A stretch of DNA of 64,000 bases from Puniceicoccus vermicola (lineage in GTDB: Bacteria; Verrucomicrobiota; Verrucomicrobiia; Opitutales; Puniceicoccaceae), in NCBI RefSeq assembly GCF_014230055.1, contig NZ_JACHVA010000127.1:124001-188000 (forward strand), read 5' to 3'. Below the pieces are notes generated by a model that did not search any database, was not told the origin of the DNA, and saw nothing but the letters and a program-made list of their open reading frames with translations. Positions 18,778 through 28,070 of this stretch are shown here, one piece after another. A program made the position numbers and the translations under genes. Numbering within the stretch: position 1 is the first letter of the stretch; each line of letters opens with the position of its first letter.

Positions 18778-20132
18778 ATACACCGCCCAAACCAACCAAT
18801 CCGATCACACGGAGTAATGCACTTTTCCTGACTCTTGCCGGAGCGGTGGGTGCCGGCATCGGTGCCCTCCTCTTCGCCCTCATTGAACGAGCTGCCGACA
18901 CTCCTCTCCGGGTGATCCACGAAACCTATCCTTGGCTCCCCCCGCTGATCATTCCAGCCATGCTCTTTCTGATCCTATGGCTGCGAGACCGATATTTTAT
19001 CGGAACGGATGGGACGGGGATTCCTCAAACTATCGCTGCCCTCCGCATCGGACCGGGGGAGGATCGCGACCGACTCCTATCAATCCGAGTCGCTGGCGGA
19101 AAGATTCTCCTGACCGCATTGGGCCTGATATCTTTCCTCTCCATCGGGCGCGAGGGTCCATCCGTTCAACTTGGGGCCTGCTGCATGCACTCTCTTTCGC
19201 GGCTGCGTGGGGTTCCTCAACATTTGGTTGACCGGGGCCTCATCCTCGCTGGAGGAGCCGCGGGCATTGCTGCCGCTTTTAACGCGCCAATCGCGGGGAT
19301 CGTCTTCGCAATGGAGGAGATCGGCCGTTCATTCGACAAACGGAACATGGGCGTAATCGTCCGCACAGTGATCATCGCCTGCGTACTCTGCGCCATCGGA
19401 ATGGGCAATGGATATTTCTACGGCGATCTCGATCAGGGACGGTCTCCGATGCTGATTGAGGGGTGGAAGCCGTGGATTGCCGTATTGATTATCGGGGTAG
19501 TCGGAGGATTCCTCGGAGGAGCCTTCTCAAAGTTGCTCCTGCTGACAATGCCGGTCGTGTCGGCTCTGATTCGCAAACACAAACTCCTCACCGCCCTAGG
19601 AATCGGAGCGGCGATCGCAGCCATCGGGATCGCCTCCGACGGACAATCCTACGGCAGTGGCTATGCTCAAGCAAAAGCTCTCGTCTCCGAAGGTAGCCCG
19701 GTCTTTTTTGAGTCGCTCCCGAGCGAGATCCAAGAAGAGCTCCTCCATCTGCGCGAAGGGATTACCCCCCTCTATCCGGCCTATCGAGCCTCTGCCTCCT
19801 TCCTGGTTCTCCTGACTGCGATTCCCGGCGGGCTTTTCGACCCTTCTTTCTCGGTGGGAGCTGGCCTCGGGGCGACGACCTACCCGTTCTTATCATGGAC
19901 TGGCATCGAGCTGCAGGCGGTTCTTCTCCTCTTCATTGCCTCCTACTTTTCCGGAGTGGTCCAGAGCCCGATGACCTCCTTTATCATTTTGTTGGAAATG
20001 ACCGGGGTGCTTCTATTCTCTCTCCCTCTCGCGACCGCTGCGATTATCGGATACTCCGTTTCCAAATGGATCTGCCGCGATGCACTCTACGAATCGCTCG
20101 CAGAGAACTTTATCGATCGGAGAAACTTATAG
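18774..20132 (+). CDS. ClC family chloride channel / transporter
   Basis: 452-aa polytopic ClC protein. The three selectivity-filter segments are recognisable: GTDGTGIPQT (variant of GSGIP), GREGPSVQ (with the gating glutamate of H+/Cl- exchangers) and FNAPIAGIVFAMEE. The region GGLFDPSFSVGAGLGA matches the third filter segment (GxFxP). It lacks C-terminal CBS domains, as is common in bacterial members. The gating glutamate favours an exchanger over a passive channel, but fluoride or chloride preference cannot be set. GTG start overlaps the rsmD stop (GTGA). Confidence 0.92.
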   Translation: MNTPPKPTNPITRSNALFLTLAGAVGAGIGALLFALIERAADTPLRVIHETYPWLPPLIIPAMLFLILWLRDRYFIGTDGTGIPQTIAALRIGPGEDRDRLLSIRVAGGKILLTALGLISFLSIGREGPSVQLGACCMHSLSRLRGVPQHLVDRGLILAGGAAGIAAAFNAPIAGIVFAMEEIGRSFDKRNMGVIVRTVIIACVLCAIGMGNGYFYGDLDQGRSPMLIEGWKPWIAVLIIGVVGGFLGGAFSKLLLLTMPVVSALIRKHKLLTALGIGAAIAAIGIASDGQSYGSGYAQAKALVSEGSPVFFESLPSEIQEELLHLREGITPLYPAYRASASFLVLLTAIPGGLFDPSFSVGAGLGATTYPFLSWTGIELQAVLLLFIASYFSGVVQSPMTSFIILLEMTGVLLFSLPLATAAIIGYSVSKWICRDALYESLAENFIDRRNL

Positions 20133-20269
20133 AATCGCCCAATTTGCTTGGGAGACCGCCGGAGATACGGTGAAAGTCGCGTAAATATTCCGCTATTGGA
20201 ACATTTCGGCTTTTCTACTCTTGAGTAGATGGTCAACTTGATAAGGTGCTTTTTCTGGAGATATTAATT

Positions 20270-20485
20270 TTGATTCCGCTGTTCGCCGGGTTCTTCCTCG
20301 GGGTTCACGCTATCGCACGCCCGGCCTCTCCGCCCAATTTCGAATCATTTTTCAAGCGCAAGTATCGCCGCCCCGAATGGAATGAGCGCAATCCCGAGGC
20401 CTTCACCCAGAAAGTTGGCTGGATTGTTCTCCTCGGGAGTATCCTCTACGGATGTCTGATCGTGATTCCCTGGATTTTGCGCTAA
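20270..20485 (+). CDS. Small two-span membrane protein, unknown
   Basis: 71-aa protein with one hydrophobic helix at each end (IPLFAGFFLGVHAIA and VGWIVLLGSILYGCLIVIPWIL) and a short, charged, proline-containing middle (FKRKYRRPEWNERNPEAF). I favour the TTG at 20270, because GGAG (20257-20260) precedes it by 9 nt. A GTG at 20246 would give 79 aa with an RBS too close. It lies 130 nt before cydA on the same strand. Accessory small proteins are known for cytochrome bd (CydX), but this one is larger and upstream, so any link is only positional. Confidence 0.6.
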   Translation: MIPLFAGFFLGVHAIARPASPPNFESFFKRKYRRPEWNERNPEAFTQKVGWIVLLGSILYGCLIVIPWILR

Positions 20486-20615
20486 TTTAAGTTTTATTCT
20501 CGTCACGTTGAACGTTCTCCAGTAAACCAATCGGAGAATCGTTTGGGGAAGAGAGATCCCCAAGATTGAGAACTAAAGCCTAAATTCTGAGCGCAGACCC
20601 AATACTCGATCGGTC

Positions 20616-22247
20616 GTGGATATAGAAATTCTTTCCCGCATCCAATTCGCCTTTACGATTGGATTTCACTACCTCTTCCCTCCGCTCACGATCGGAGTCG
20701 GACTCAACCTCGTGATCATGTCGGCATTCTGGCTCAAGACCCGGAACCCGATCTATCACAACATGGGACGGTTTTGGACCAAGGTCTTCGGGCTCATCTT
20801 CGCAATTGGAGTTGCGACTGGGATCGTAATGGAGTTCCAGTTCGGCACGAACTGGGCCACTTACTCTCGATTCGTGGGAGACGTGTTTGGCTCTCCCCTC
20901 GCGATTGAGGGGATCTATGCCTTCTTCCTCGAATCCGGGTTCCTTGCGATCCTGCTATTCGGATGGGACAAAGTTGGCCCCAAACTCCATTTCTTTGCAA
21001 CCTGCATGGTCGCTCTCGGAGCCCACTTCAGTGCGATATGGATTCTTGTGGCCAATTCCTGGATGCAGACGCCAGCAGGTTTCCACCTCGCCAAGAAGGT
21101 AAAGATCGCTGCGGACGGCACCCAATACCCACTCTCCGCAGACCTTCCTGCAGGAACATTCTCGATCAAAGAGATTCCTCTTCCCAAAGACTACATTCTC
21201 CAACAATCGGACTTGGACAGCATCCGGGCCGTGATCACCGATTTCTGGGATATGGTCTTCAGTCCATCTTCGATGGATCGACTCATTCACACCATCCTCG
21301 CTTGCTGGTTGGCGGGCACCTTTTTGGTCATCAGCATTAGCGCCTACTATCTACTAAAAAAGCGCCACATCGCATTCGCCAAGGCCAGCATGCGGATTGG
21401 TCTCGTCGTGGCGGCAATCACCACCGTTCTGCAGTTCTGGAGCGCAGATTCCACGGCTCGTGGAGTCGCGGAGAACCAACCCGTGAAATTGGCTGCAATC
21501 GAAGGCTTGGCAGACTCGACCACTGAAGCACCTATCGCAGTCATCGGAACCGTATCTTGGGAACGAGATGCAGAAGGCAATGTCACCGGAATCAACGAAA
21601 ATTCAGTCAAGATTCCAGCCCTCCTCAGCATCCTGGTTTCCGGCGACTTCCTCCACCCTTCCAAAGCTGCCGGGGTGGAGATCAAAGGCCTCAACGATTT
21701 GCCGAGTGACGAGTTCATCAAATCTCGCCATCCCGATGCCACTCCTGAAGAGATAGAAAAGATCCGACCGGAATACTGGCCCAACGTGCCGGTCGTTTTC
21801 CAAACCTACCACATTATGATCTTCTGTGGCGTGGCTCTATTTGTCATCGCCTGGCTTGGTCTTTTCCTCTGGAAAACCGGACGTCTCTGGGCAACCGACA
21901 AGAAGTTCACCCGGCTCTTCCTCATCGTTTGCGTTTTCTCGGTATTCCTCCCGCAACTAGCCAGTCAGGCGGGTTGGTTCACCGCGGAAATGGGAAGACA
22001 ACCATGGATCGTATACGAAATCCTTCAGACCAGTGAGGCACTCTCGAAAGCCGTAAAGGCCGAGCAGGTGCTTTTCTCCCTGATTATGTTCACTTTGATC
22101 TATATTCTCCTCTTCATGGTCTTTGCCTACACCTTGAACAGTAAGATCAAGCACGGTCCCAGCGACGACCACTCGGGAAATCAACTTCCGGAAAAATGGC
22201 GATCGGTCGCCGTTCTGGAAAAAATGAGACACGACAAATCAGAGTAA
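20616..22247 (+). CDS. cydA: Cytochrome bd ubiquinol oxidase subunit I
   Basis: 543-aa CydA, the haem-bearing subunit of the high-affinity terminal oxidase that oxidises quinol and reduces O2 in the inner membrane. The N-terminal haem-ligand region is FHYLFPPLTIG (His18, first conserved His). The conserved GRQPWIVYEILQTS segment is present near the C-terminus. The Q-loop region is present but I could not assign it to the short or long type. The start is a GTG at 20616. It overlaps cydB by one base (TAATG at 22245-22249). No cydCD or cydX gene is visible nearby. Confidence 0.96.
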   Translation: MDIEILSRIQFAFTIGFHYLFPPLTIGVGLNLVIMSAFWLKTRNPIYHNMGRFWTKVFGLIFAIGVATGIVMEFQFGTNWATYSRFVGDVFGSPLAIEGIYAFFLESGFLAILLFGWDKVGPKLHFFATCMVALGAHFSAIWILVANSWMQTPAGFHLAKKVKIAADGTQYPLSADLPAGTFSIKEIPLPKDYILQQSDLDSIRAVITDFWDMVFSPSSMDRLIHTILACWLAGTFLVISISAYYLLKKRHIAFAKASMRIGLVVAAITTVLQFWSADSTARGVAENQPVKLAAIEGLADSTTEAPIAVIGTVSWERDAEGNVTGINENSVKIPALLSILVSGDFLHPSKAAGVEIKGLNDLPSDEFIKSRHPDATPEEIEKIRPEYWPNVPVVFQTYHIMIFCGVALFVIAWLGLFLWKTGRLWATDKKFTRLFLIVCVFSVFLPQLASQAGWFTAEMGRQPWIVYEILQTSEALSKAVKAEQVLFSLIMFTLIYILLFMVFAYTLNSKIKHGPSDDHSGNQLPEKWRSVAVLEKMRHDKSE

Positions 22248-23272
22248 TGGAATTCGACCTACCCACCTTCTGGTTCATCCTCGTTGGAGTCCTGTTCACT
22301 GGCTACGCAATGCTCGACGGTTTCGACCTCGGCGTCGGGGCTCTTCACCTTTTTACCAAAAAGGATGAAGAGCGGAGAATCCTCATAAACTCGATCGGAC
22401 CCGTCTGGGATGGGAACGAGGTATGGCTCGTCACTGGCGGAGGTGCATTATTTGCGGCTTTCCCCGAGGTCTACGCCACCGTCTTCTCCGGCTTCTACGA
22501 CGCCTTCATGCTGCTTCTTTTCGCGCTGATCTTTCGAGCTGTCGCAATCGAGTTTCGCAGTAAACACCCGGGCCGCATTTGGCGTCGCGGCTGGGATATC
22601 GGCTTCGCGAGCGGGAGCCTGCTCTCCTCTCTATTGATCGGCGCGGCCATGGGGAATGTGGTCTGGGGAATTCCTCTCGACGAGAATCACGAGTTCACCG
22701 GAAATATCCTCACCCTTCTCCATCCTTATGCCCTCCTGCTCGGGATCACGACCGTGGCCCTGTTCACGATGCATGGAAACATCTACCTCATCCTGAAAAC
22801 CGAAGGAGAACTTCAGGAAAAGCTTCGCAGATGGGTAAAGATCACGATTCCCATTTTCATGATTCTCTTCCTAGTCGTTGGACTCATCACTCCATTTACC
22901 TGTCCTCACGTCCAAAGAGCATTCGATCAACGGCCCATGATCCTTCTCCTGCTCTTCACATTGGCACTTCTTTTGGCCTTCAACATTCCCCGGGAGATTT
23001 ACAAGGGTCGCGAACTTGTCGCTTTCTTGAGCTCCTGTGGGACGATGCTCGCCCTGATGACCCTATTCGGATGCAGCGTCTATCCTTTCATGGTGTCTTC
23101 GACTCCTAATCTCGAAAACTCCCTGACGATCTACAATGGCTCCTCGACCGAACAAACCCTCAGGTTCATGGCAATTGTCGCTCTCATCGGAGTTCCCATT
23201 GTCCTGACCTATACGGCCTCGGTCTATTACATCTTTCGCGGCAAAGTTGAGATTACCGAAGAGAGCTATTGA
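22247..23272 (+). CDS. cydB: Cytochrome bd ubiquinol oxidase subunit II
   Basis: 341-aa CydB, the membrane partner of CydA. The N-terminal motif YAMLDGFDLGVGAL and the segment WDGNEVWLVTGGGALFAAFP are diagnostic. About eight to nine hydrophobic segments fit the family. I use the ATG at 22247, sharing one base with the cydA stop, rather than an earlier in-frame ATG inside cydA, because it gives the conserved MEFDLPTFWFILVG start. The overlap implies tight translational coupling and equal subunit amounts. Confidence 0.96.
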   Translation: MEFDLPTFWFILVGVLFTGYAMLDGFDLGVGALHLFTKKDEERRILINSIGPVWDGNEVWLVTGGGALFAAFPEVYATVFSGFYDAFMLLLFALIFRAVAIEFRSKHPGRIWRRGWDIGFASGSLLSSLLIGAAMGNVVWGIPLDENHEFTGNILTLLHPYALLLGITTVALFTMHGNIYLILKTEGELQEKLRRWVKITIPIFMILFLVVGLITPFTCPHVQRAFDQRPMILLLLFTLALLLAFNIPREIYKGRELVAFLSSCGTMLALMTLFGCSVYPFMVSSTPNLENSLTIYNGSSTEQTLRFMAIVALIGVPIVLTYTASVYYIFRGKVEITEESY

Positions 23273-23306
23273 TTTCTCCCTTTGCTCATTCCTTTAGATC
23301 CTATCC

Positions 23307-24374
23307 ATGCACGAAATCCAAACTGAACCTTTCGGCCAACTTCCCGATGGCCGCGAAGTTACCCGCTTTACCCTGACCAATGCCAACGGCATGATTGTCC
23401 GCGTCATCAACTACGGCGGAATCATCCAGCAGATTTTGGTCCCCGACCGCGACGGCAACCTCGCTGATGTCGTTCTCGGCGAACCGGATCTGGCCGGCTA
23501 TCTCGACCATCACCCCCACTACGGAGCCATCACAGGACGATTTGCCAACCGAATCCGCAACGGGCAATTTGTTCTCAATGGGCACCAATATCAGCTGCCT
23601 AAAAATAAAGATGGACTCCATTGCCTCCACGGTGGCGCGAAGGGATTCGACAAAAGGCTCTGGTCGGCCGATACAATGACGGATGGAGGCGACTCGGTCG
23701 TTCACCTCTCCTATACCAGCCCCCACGAAGAGGAAGGCTTTCCCGGTGAATTGGAAACGGTGGTCAGCTATCGACTGACCGAGAACAACGAGCTCCGGAT
23801 CGACTACGCCGCCCACTCGAACCGGACCACGATCATCAACCTCACCAATCATTCTTACTTCAATCTCGGTGGTCAGGAAAACCTGTCTGCTCGCGATCAC
23901 GAGGTTTGCATCAAGGCACCCTACTTTGCTCCGACCGATGAGGCCGATATCCCCACCGGCGAGATCCTCTCAGTCGAGGGAACGGATTTTGATTTTCAGG
24001 AGTCCGCTCTCCTCGACACGAAAATGAAAGGAAACCATCCGCAACTCGTAAAAACCGGAGGTTTCGACCACTCATTTGTGTTCGGCAAGAGGCACTCTGA
24101 TCGCCCTTGGGACTGTCGAGTCGTCCACCAACCAACAGGGAGGACGATGGAGGTTCTCACCAGCGAACCCTGTGTCCAGCTTTATACAGGCAATTCACTC
24201 GGCGAAACCGAGGTAGCGGGCAAAAATGGAAAGACACCGGTAAAGCATCAGGCTCTCTGTCTGGAGACTCAGCACCTTCCAGACTCCCCGAATATACCGT
24301 ATTTCCCCTCGACCCGTCTGGAGCCGGAAGAAACGTTCCGGAGCTTCACGACCTATCGGTTTGGGGTCTTATAA
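23307..24374 (+). CDS. galM: Aldose 1-epimerase (mutarotase)
   Basis: 355-aa galactose mutarotase, converting beta- to alpha-aldoses before phosphorylation. The catalytic histidine lies in LTNHSYFNLGG and the catalytic glutamate in LCLETQHLPDSPN. The substrate-binding segment GRFANRIRNGQF and the first strand VINYGGIIQQILVPD are typical. No signal peptide is visible, so it is cytoplasmic. The gene stands 34 nt after cydB on the same strand, but no functional link is apparent. It converges on dgkA across a hairpin-rich gap. Confidence 0.94.
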   Translation: MHEIQTEPFGQLPDGREVTRFTLTNANGMIVRVINYGGIIQQILVPDRDGNLADVVLGEPDLAGYLDHHPHYGAITGRFANRIRNGQFVLNGHQYQLPKNKDGLHCLHGGAKGFDKRLWSADTMTDGGDSVVHLSYTSPHEEEGFPGELETVVSYRLTENNELRIDYAAHSNRTTIINLTNHSYFNLGGQENLSARDHEVCIKAPYFAPTDEADIPTGEILSVEGTDFDFQESALLDTKMKGNHPQLVKTGGFDHSFVFGKRHSDRPWDCRVVHQPTGRTMEVLTSEPCVQLYTGNSLGETEVAGKNGKTPVKHQALCLETQHLPDSPNIPYFPSTRLEPEETFRSFTTYRFGVL

Positions 24375-24477
24375 TCTGATCCATTGATGTTGTCGCTGGC
24401 AGCCGCACTGCTGGTAACGAGAATCTTCCCGAGTTAACGGAAGCTACGGCCTCTGTCGCGGATAACCATGTCCGCAA

Positions 24478-24558
24478 ATATCTCGTATCGGTGAACCCGA
24501 GATATCCAGGAAATCCGCCGTCGGATTTGGGCCGCCTACGGCAGGCTCTCCCGACGGG
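24478..24558. other. Cluster of four short hairpins between galM and dgkA
   Basis: Four consecutive inverted repeats lie in the gap between the convergent genes: ATATCTCG/CGAGATAT (24478-24505), AAATCCG-CCGT-CGGATTT (24511-24528), GCCG-CCTA-CGGC (24531-24542) and CCCG-A-CGGG (24550-24558). No U-tract follows. They may form a bidirectional termination or mRNA-stabilising region. A REP-like element acted on by the RAYTs is a second possibility. Confidence 0.45.
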
Positions 24559-24559
24559 C

Positions 24560-24988
24560 CTAAAAAGGGATGAGATTTAAGGGCCAATTGGCCCCCAGAA
24601 TAAGGGCCCAAGACCCAACGGCAAAAAAGAGGCTGAGAAACACCGCTCCACTTCCGATATCCTTCGCCCTTTTGGCAAACGGATGGAGGTCGGTCGAAAT
24701 ATAATCGACGCAGCATTCGATCGCCGAATTGAGCAACTCAGTAATCAAAACCAAAAACACCACTCCGATCAGGAGAACCTTCTCCACAACCGGAATCTCT
24801 AAAAGTAGAGCCGCGGGAATCAATACACAAGCAGCAACGCATTCCTGACGGAACGCCGCCTCATGCTTCAGGGCCGCGCCGATCCCTTCAAGCGAATGGA
24901 AAAAAGCCAGTCCAACCCTTCGCAGGCCATCGGCCTGAAACGGTTTAATCTTTTCCTTAGCGGAAGAACTCTCTCCTGAAACACTCAT
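24560..24988 (-). CDS. dgkA: Diacylglycerol kinase (DgkA type)
   Basis: 142-aa prokaryotic diacylglycerol kinase, a small three-helix inner-membrane enzyme that phosphorylates diacylglycerol (or undecaprenol) for lipid recycling. The signature is LITELLNSAIECCVDY, with the catalytic Glu and Asn, followed by AKDIGSGAVFLSL. The ATG at 24988 is preferred over one at 25042, because GGGAG lies 8 nt upstream and the longer form would overlap the upstream gene. It follows the aminotransferase gene by 28 nt on the same strand and is probably co-transcribed. Confidence 0.92.
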   Translation of the reverse strand: MSVSGESSSAKEKIKPFQADGLRRVGLAFFHSLEGIGAALKHEAAFRQECVAACVLIPAALLLEIPVVEKVLLIGVVFLVLITELLNSAIECCVDYISTDLHPFAKRAKDIGSGAVFLSLFFAVGSWALILGANWPLNLIPF

Positions 24989-25016
24989 GATCTGCTCTCC
25001 CTTTTTCCGATTAATT

Positions 25017-26216
25017 TTAGGAAGCGTATTCTTCTTCAACAAACTCTTTTATCCGAGCGAGTCCTTTATCGAGAACATCGTCCGACGTCGCATAACTGAG
25101 TCGGATTCCGGTTTGGGAACCGAATCCTTCCCCTGCGACTACAGCGACGAGCTTTTTCTCGAGAAGCCGATCAGCAAATTCCACCGGCGCAACGCCGAGA
25201 TCCCGGATATCTGGAAACAGGTAAAATGCTCCGGTAGAACGGACGCAATTTACCCCCGGAATGCTATTCAAACCATCCAAAAGCTTCAGACGGCGACGAT
25301 CAAAGACCTGAAGCATATCTTTCACCTCACGCATCGCCTGCTCCCAATTACGCATTGCGGCCAAAGCTCCGTATTGGGCAAAAGTCGTCGCATTGGAAGT
25401 CGTCTGACTCTGTAGGCTGGCCACAGCCTTGGCAATCGGCGCATCCGCGACCAAAGTTCCAAGACGCCACCCCGTCATCGAGAAGGTTTTGCTGAAGCCG
25501 CTGACCGTGATGACCATCTTCGCCGCCTCTTCCGAAATCGAAGCCGGAGAGAGGTGTTCACTGTTGTCGTAAAGGAGATATTCGTAGATCTCATCCGACA
25601 AGATCAAGATACCGTGCTCTAAGCAAATCTCCACAAGCTGGCGGATCAGCTCGGGGGGATAAACTGCCCCGGTCGGATTCGACGGACTATTCAGGATGAG
25701 TAGCTTCGTCTTCTCAGTCAGAGCTCCACGAAGCGCTTCTGGATCAAGCCGAAACCCGTTTTCCGGACCGGTCTCCAAGATCTTCGGAACCGCCCCGGCC
25801 AACTGAACCATTTCAGGATAGCTGACCCAGAAAGGCGCCGGAATCAAAACCTCATCCCCTGGGTTGCAGACTGCTTGGATTGCCAAGTAGCAACTAAACT
25901 TCCCGCCCGGACTGACGACCACCTGAGAGGGATCGCACGAGGCGAGACCATTATCCTGAAAATATTTTTCGGCGAGGGCCGCCCGTAGGTCTGCCAAGCC
26001 GGCTGCGGGTGCGTACTTGGTCTTCCCATCATGGATGGCCTGTATGCAGGCCTCCTTGATAAATTCCGGAGTATCGAAATCCGGTTCTCCGGCTCCGAAG
26101 CCGCAAACGTCCCGCCCTTCCGCTTTCAGGGCCTTCGCTTTTGCATCAACGGCCAAAGTCGGTGAGGGTTGAATTGCAGCCGCTCGTGCGGAGAGAAATC
26201 TGGGAGAACCGTCCAT
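25017..26216 (-). CDS. Class I PLP-dependent aspartate/aromatic aminotransferase
   Basis: 399-aa fold-type I aminotransferase, probably an aspartate (or aspartate/prephenate) aminotransferase of subgroup I-gamma. The PLP lysine is in [27 protein letters not shown] holds the conserved Asn, [12 protein letters not shown] the cofactor-binding Asp and Tyr, and the C-terminal GIRLSYATS the substrate-carboxylate Arg. The N-terminus [17 protein letters not shown] is classic for this group. Substrate range (aspartate, prephenate, aromatic amino acids) cannot be fixed from sequence. It is upstream of dgkA, 28 nt apart. Confidence 0.92.
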   Translation of the reverse strand: MDGSPRFLSARAAAIQPSPTLAVDAKAKALKAEGRDVCGFGAGEPDFDTPEFIKEACIQAIHDGKTKYAPAAGLADLRAALAEKYFQDNGLASCDPSQVVVSPGGKFSCYLAIQAVCNPGDEVLIPAPFWVSYPEMVQLAGAVPKILETGPENGFRLDPEALRGALTEKTKLLILNSPSNPTGAVYPPELIRQLVEICLEHGILILSDEIYEYLLYDNSEHLSPASISEEAAKMVITVSGFSKTFSMTGWRLGTLVADAPIAKAVASLQSQTTSNATTFAQYGALAAMRNWEQAMREVKDMLQVFDRRRLKLLDGLNSIPGVNCVRSTGAFYLFPDIRDLGVAPVEFADRLLEKKLVAVVAGEGFGSQTGIRLSYATSDDVLDKGLARIKEFVEEEYAS

Positions 26217-26309
26217 CCGTTTTTAAAGAATATGAGAAGTGGTGAGAGACAAGCCAGATGAGGCCCGACTGAAAAGAATTTTCTCAGTCCAGACCTCCGA
26301 AGGCAAGAA

Positions 26310-26338
26310 GGACCGGGTGAAAAAATTCCACCCGGTCC
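26310..26338 (-). terminator. Terminator-like hairpin after the H1-like gene
   Basis: GGACCGGGTG (26310-26319) pairs with CACCCGGTCC (26329-26338), a perfect 10-bp stem with a 9-base loop. It is 37 nt beyond the stop of the - strand H1-like gene. The tract after the stem on the - strand is TTCTTGCC, so the U-run is poor. Confidence 0.6.
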
Positions 26339-26375
26339 CCGTTGAATCCGTAAATCCTAAATAGCCTGATCAGAC

Positions 26376-27092
26376 TTAAGACTTGCGCTTACGGGCGGTC
26401 TTGCGGGCCGCTTTCTTCGCTGTCTTTTTCGTAGCCTTCTTGGTCGCTTTCTTCGCTACCTTTTTGGCTGTAGCCTTTTTAGCGGCTTTTTTCGAAGCTT
26501 TCTTTGCTACTTTCTTAGCCGCTTTTTTGGTGGCCTTTTTGGCAGCCTTCTTGGTGGTCTTTTTCGCAGCTCTCTTGACAGCTTTCTTGGTCGTTTTCTT
26601 CGCCGCCTTCTTCGCTACCTTCTTAGTAGCTTTCTTTGCGGCTTTTTTCACGACCTTTTTCGAAGCCTTGCGGACAGCTTTTTTGGCCGTGGTCTTCTTG
26701 GCCGCCTTGCGAGACACTTTCTTGGCCGCCTTTTTCGCTGTTTTCTTTGCAGTTTTCTTCGCCATTTCAGTTTTCTTAGTTTCCCGAACCACTTCTCGAA
26801 GTGGCTTTTTGGAGAGCGCGTCAAGGGCGGCGCGCAACACTTCTCCAAAGCTTGCATTGTTTTGCTTGGAAACTCTAGCGACTTCGTCCCTGAGATCCTG
26901 ATCTAAACGAACCGACAATTGCCTGGTCTCGGAAACATCCGCCTTAAACTTACTGTAATCGTAGAGCTTCAGAGCGATCCGAATAATTTGGCTCAGGTTT
27001 TTCGCGTCAGTCTTACTGACAAGCGTTTCAAGTTGTTTGAAGGACTGTTCGTCCACTTCAAACGTGAGAGGTGATGAGAAGTTAGATGCCAT
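26376..27092 (-). CDS. Tandem ribbon-helix-helix-like protein with histone H1-like Lys/Ala tail
   Basis: 238-aa chromosomal-protein candidate. The N-terminal 100 residues hold two successive segments with the ribbon-helix-helix pattern (strand plus two helices): LTFEVDEQSFKQLETL...NLSQIIRIALKLY (9-44) and RQLSVRLDQDLRDEVARV...SFGEVLRAALDAL (58-93). From about 105 to the end the protein is almost only K, A, T, R and V, in KKAAKK/KKATKK repeats like histone H1 and bacterial H1-like (Hc1/AlgP) tails. The head should give DNA binding, possibly as a single-chain dimer, and the tail nonspecific compaction (inference). The same kind of tail ends TopB. A long open frame on the opposite strand is only a shadow of the repeat. 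Confidence 0.85.
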   Translation of the reverse strand: MASNFSSPLTFEVDEQSFKQLETLVSKTDAKNLSQIIRIALKLYDYSKFKADVSETRQLSVRLDQDLRDEVARVSKQNNASFGEVLRAALDALSKKPLREVVRETKKTEMAKKTAKKTAKKAAKKVSRKAAKKTTAKKAVRKASKKVVKKAAKKATKKVAKKAAKKTTKKAVKRAAKKTTKKAAKKATKKAAKKVAKKASKKAAKKATAKKVAKKATKKATKKTAKKAARKTARKRKS

Positions 27093-27156
27093 AACAAAGA
27101 ATTAGTTTACCTACCTAATCCTTTTGTAACCCGCGAGTCAATACTGATTTAACAGG

Positions 27157-28023
27157 TCAATTTCCGGACAAAATTGACCCCGCTGGAATCGATAAAGAGG
27201 AAGGCAGAAAGATCTGAGGTTGTAACTCTAATTCAACTTCAGCGTCATCAATTCGTAGCTCCGTGCGATTACGGGTGCGCTCGTCAAAACCTTCGAGCCG
27301 TCGAACAATCCAAGTATCGTCGATTTTCTTAAAACTCCTGACCTCCAGAGAACGCACCGGGTTGTCCTCCGAATCTAGATACTCTACGCGGACCGGGGCG
27401 TCGAAACGAGCGTCCAAAGCAACCCTGACCGCGACAATGCCTTCCTCCTGCAGGACTGGAACCCAGCTAGTAGGAGGTTCGAATCGGAACCAATGCGCCG
27501 GGCTGTCTGCCACCCGCTCAGATCCGTCATAGAGGGCGTTGGGCCAATCCAAATAGGGTGCAGTTAGGTCAAATGCCGTCAAATCCAGATCGGGAAACAA
27601 GGGTTGGAATAGATCCTCAGGGGGCAATGAAATCACCTCTCCCTCAAAGGTCCAAGCCCACCCTTGCGGGTCCGATCCACCAACAAATAAAAACCGCTGA
27701 GTCGGCTGAAACCCTTCCGGGTCCAGATCGATCCTCATTTTCAAAGCACGGCCCGACCAACCGGAATAGATGCGAACCGGCATCGTCACTTTCTTCCCGC
27801 GACGGGGGTAATGAATCAATCGACCTTCAAAAATCGAATCCAGACCTCCCCGCGAAGAGCGGAAATTCTGCAAAAACTGCTGCGATTCGGACTGATCCAG
27901 GGGGTCAACCTCTCGCGTAGTCCGCCCCATTTCCCTCCGAACCTGGCCCTGCAAGGAGATCTGCGCGAGAACTCCCAACAGGAGGAAAATGACCACCCGA
28001 GATCCACGGCCTGCGCGCCGCAT
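27157..28023 (-). CDS. Secreted LolA-like / outer-membrane lipoprotein-sorting family protein
   Basis: 288-aa exported protein. The N-terminus MRRAGRGSRVVIFLLLGVLAQISLQGQ is a plausible signal peptide without a lipobox. The rest is a beta-rich repeat of strands with RSLEVRSFKKIDDTWIVRRL and TELRIDDAEVELEL, which resembles the LolA/LolB-like 'outer membrane lipoprotein-sorting' proteins widespread in Verrucomicrobiota. A lipid- or lipoprotein-handling role in the periplasm is inferred. It follows secG by 47 nt on the same strand and may share its transcript. Confidence 0.65.
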   Translation of the reverse strand: MRRAGRGSRVVIFLLLGVLAQISLQGQVRREMGRTTREVDPLDQSESQQFLQNFRSSRGGLDSIFEGRLIHYPRRGKKVTMPVRIYSGWSGRALKMRIDLDPEGFQPTQRFLFVGGSDPQGWAWTFEGEVISLPPEDLFQPLFPDLDLTAFDLTAPYLDWPNALYDGSERVADSPAHWFRFEPPTSWVPVLQEEGIVAVRVALDARFDAPVRVEYLDSEDNPVRSLEVRSFKKIDDTWIVRRLEGFDERTRNRTELRIDDAEVELELQPQIFLPSSLSIPAGSILSGN

Positions 28024-28070
28024 ACAATGCTGGGCCTTAAGCAGAAGCCGCCCCTTCCCTGTGACCTCGA

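Noticed and set aside
23301-23900. 199-aa - strand frame opposite galM
   Set aside because: Overlaps intact mutarotase motifs; no RBS or family match.
26383-26901. Long + strand open frame rich in Phe, Ala and Leu opposite the H1-like gene
   Set aside because: It is the complement of the KKAAKK repeat tail; low complexity, no RBS, and the - strand protein has a coherent DNA-binding head.
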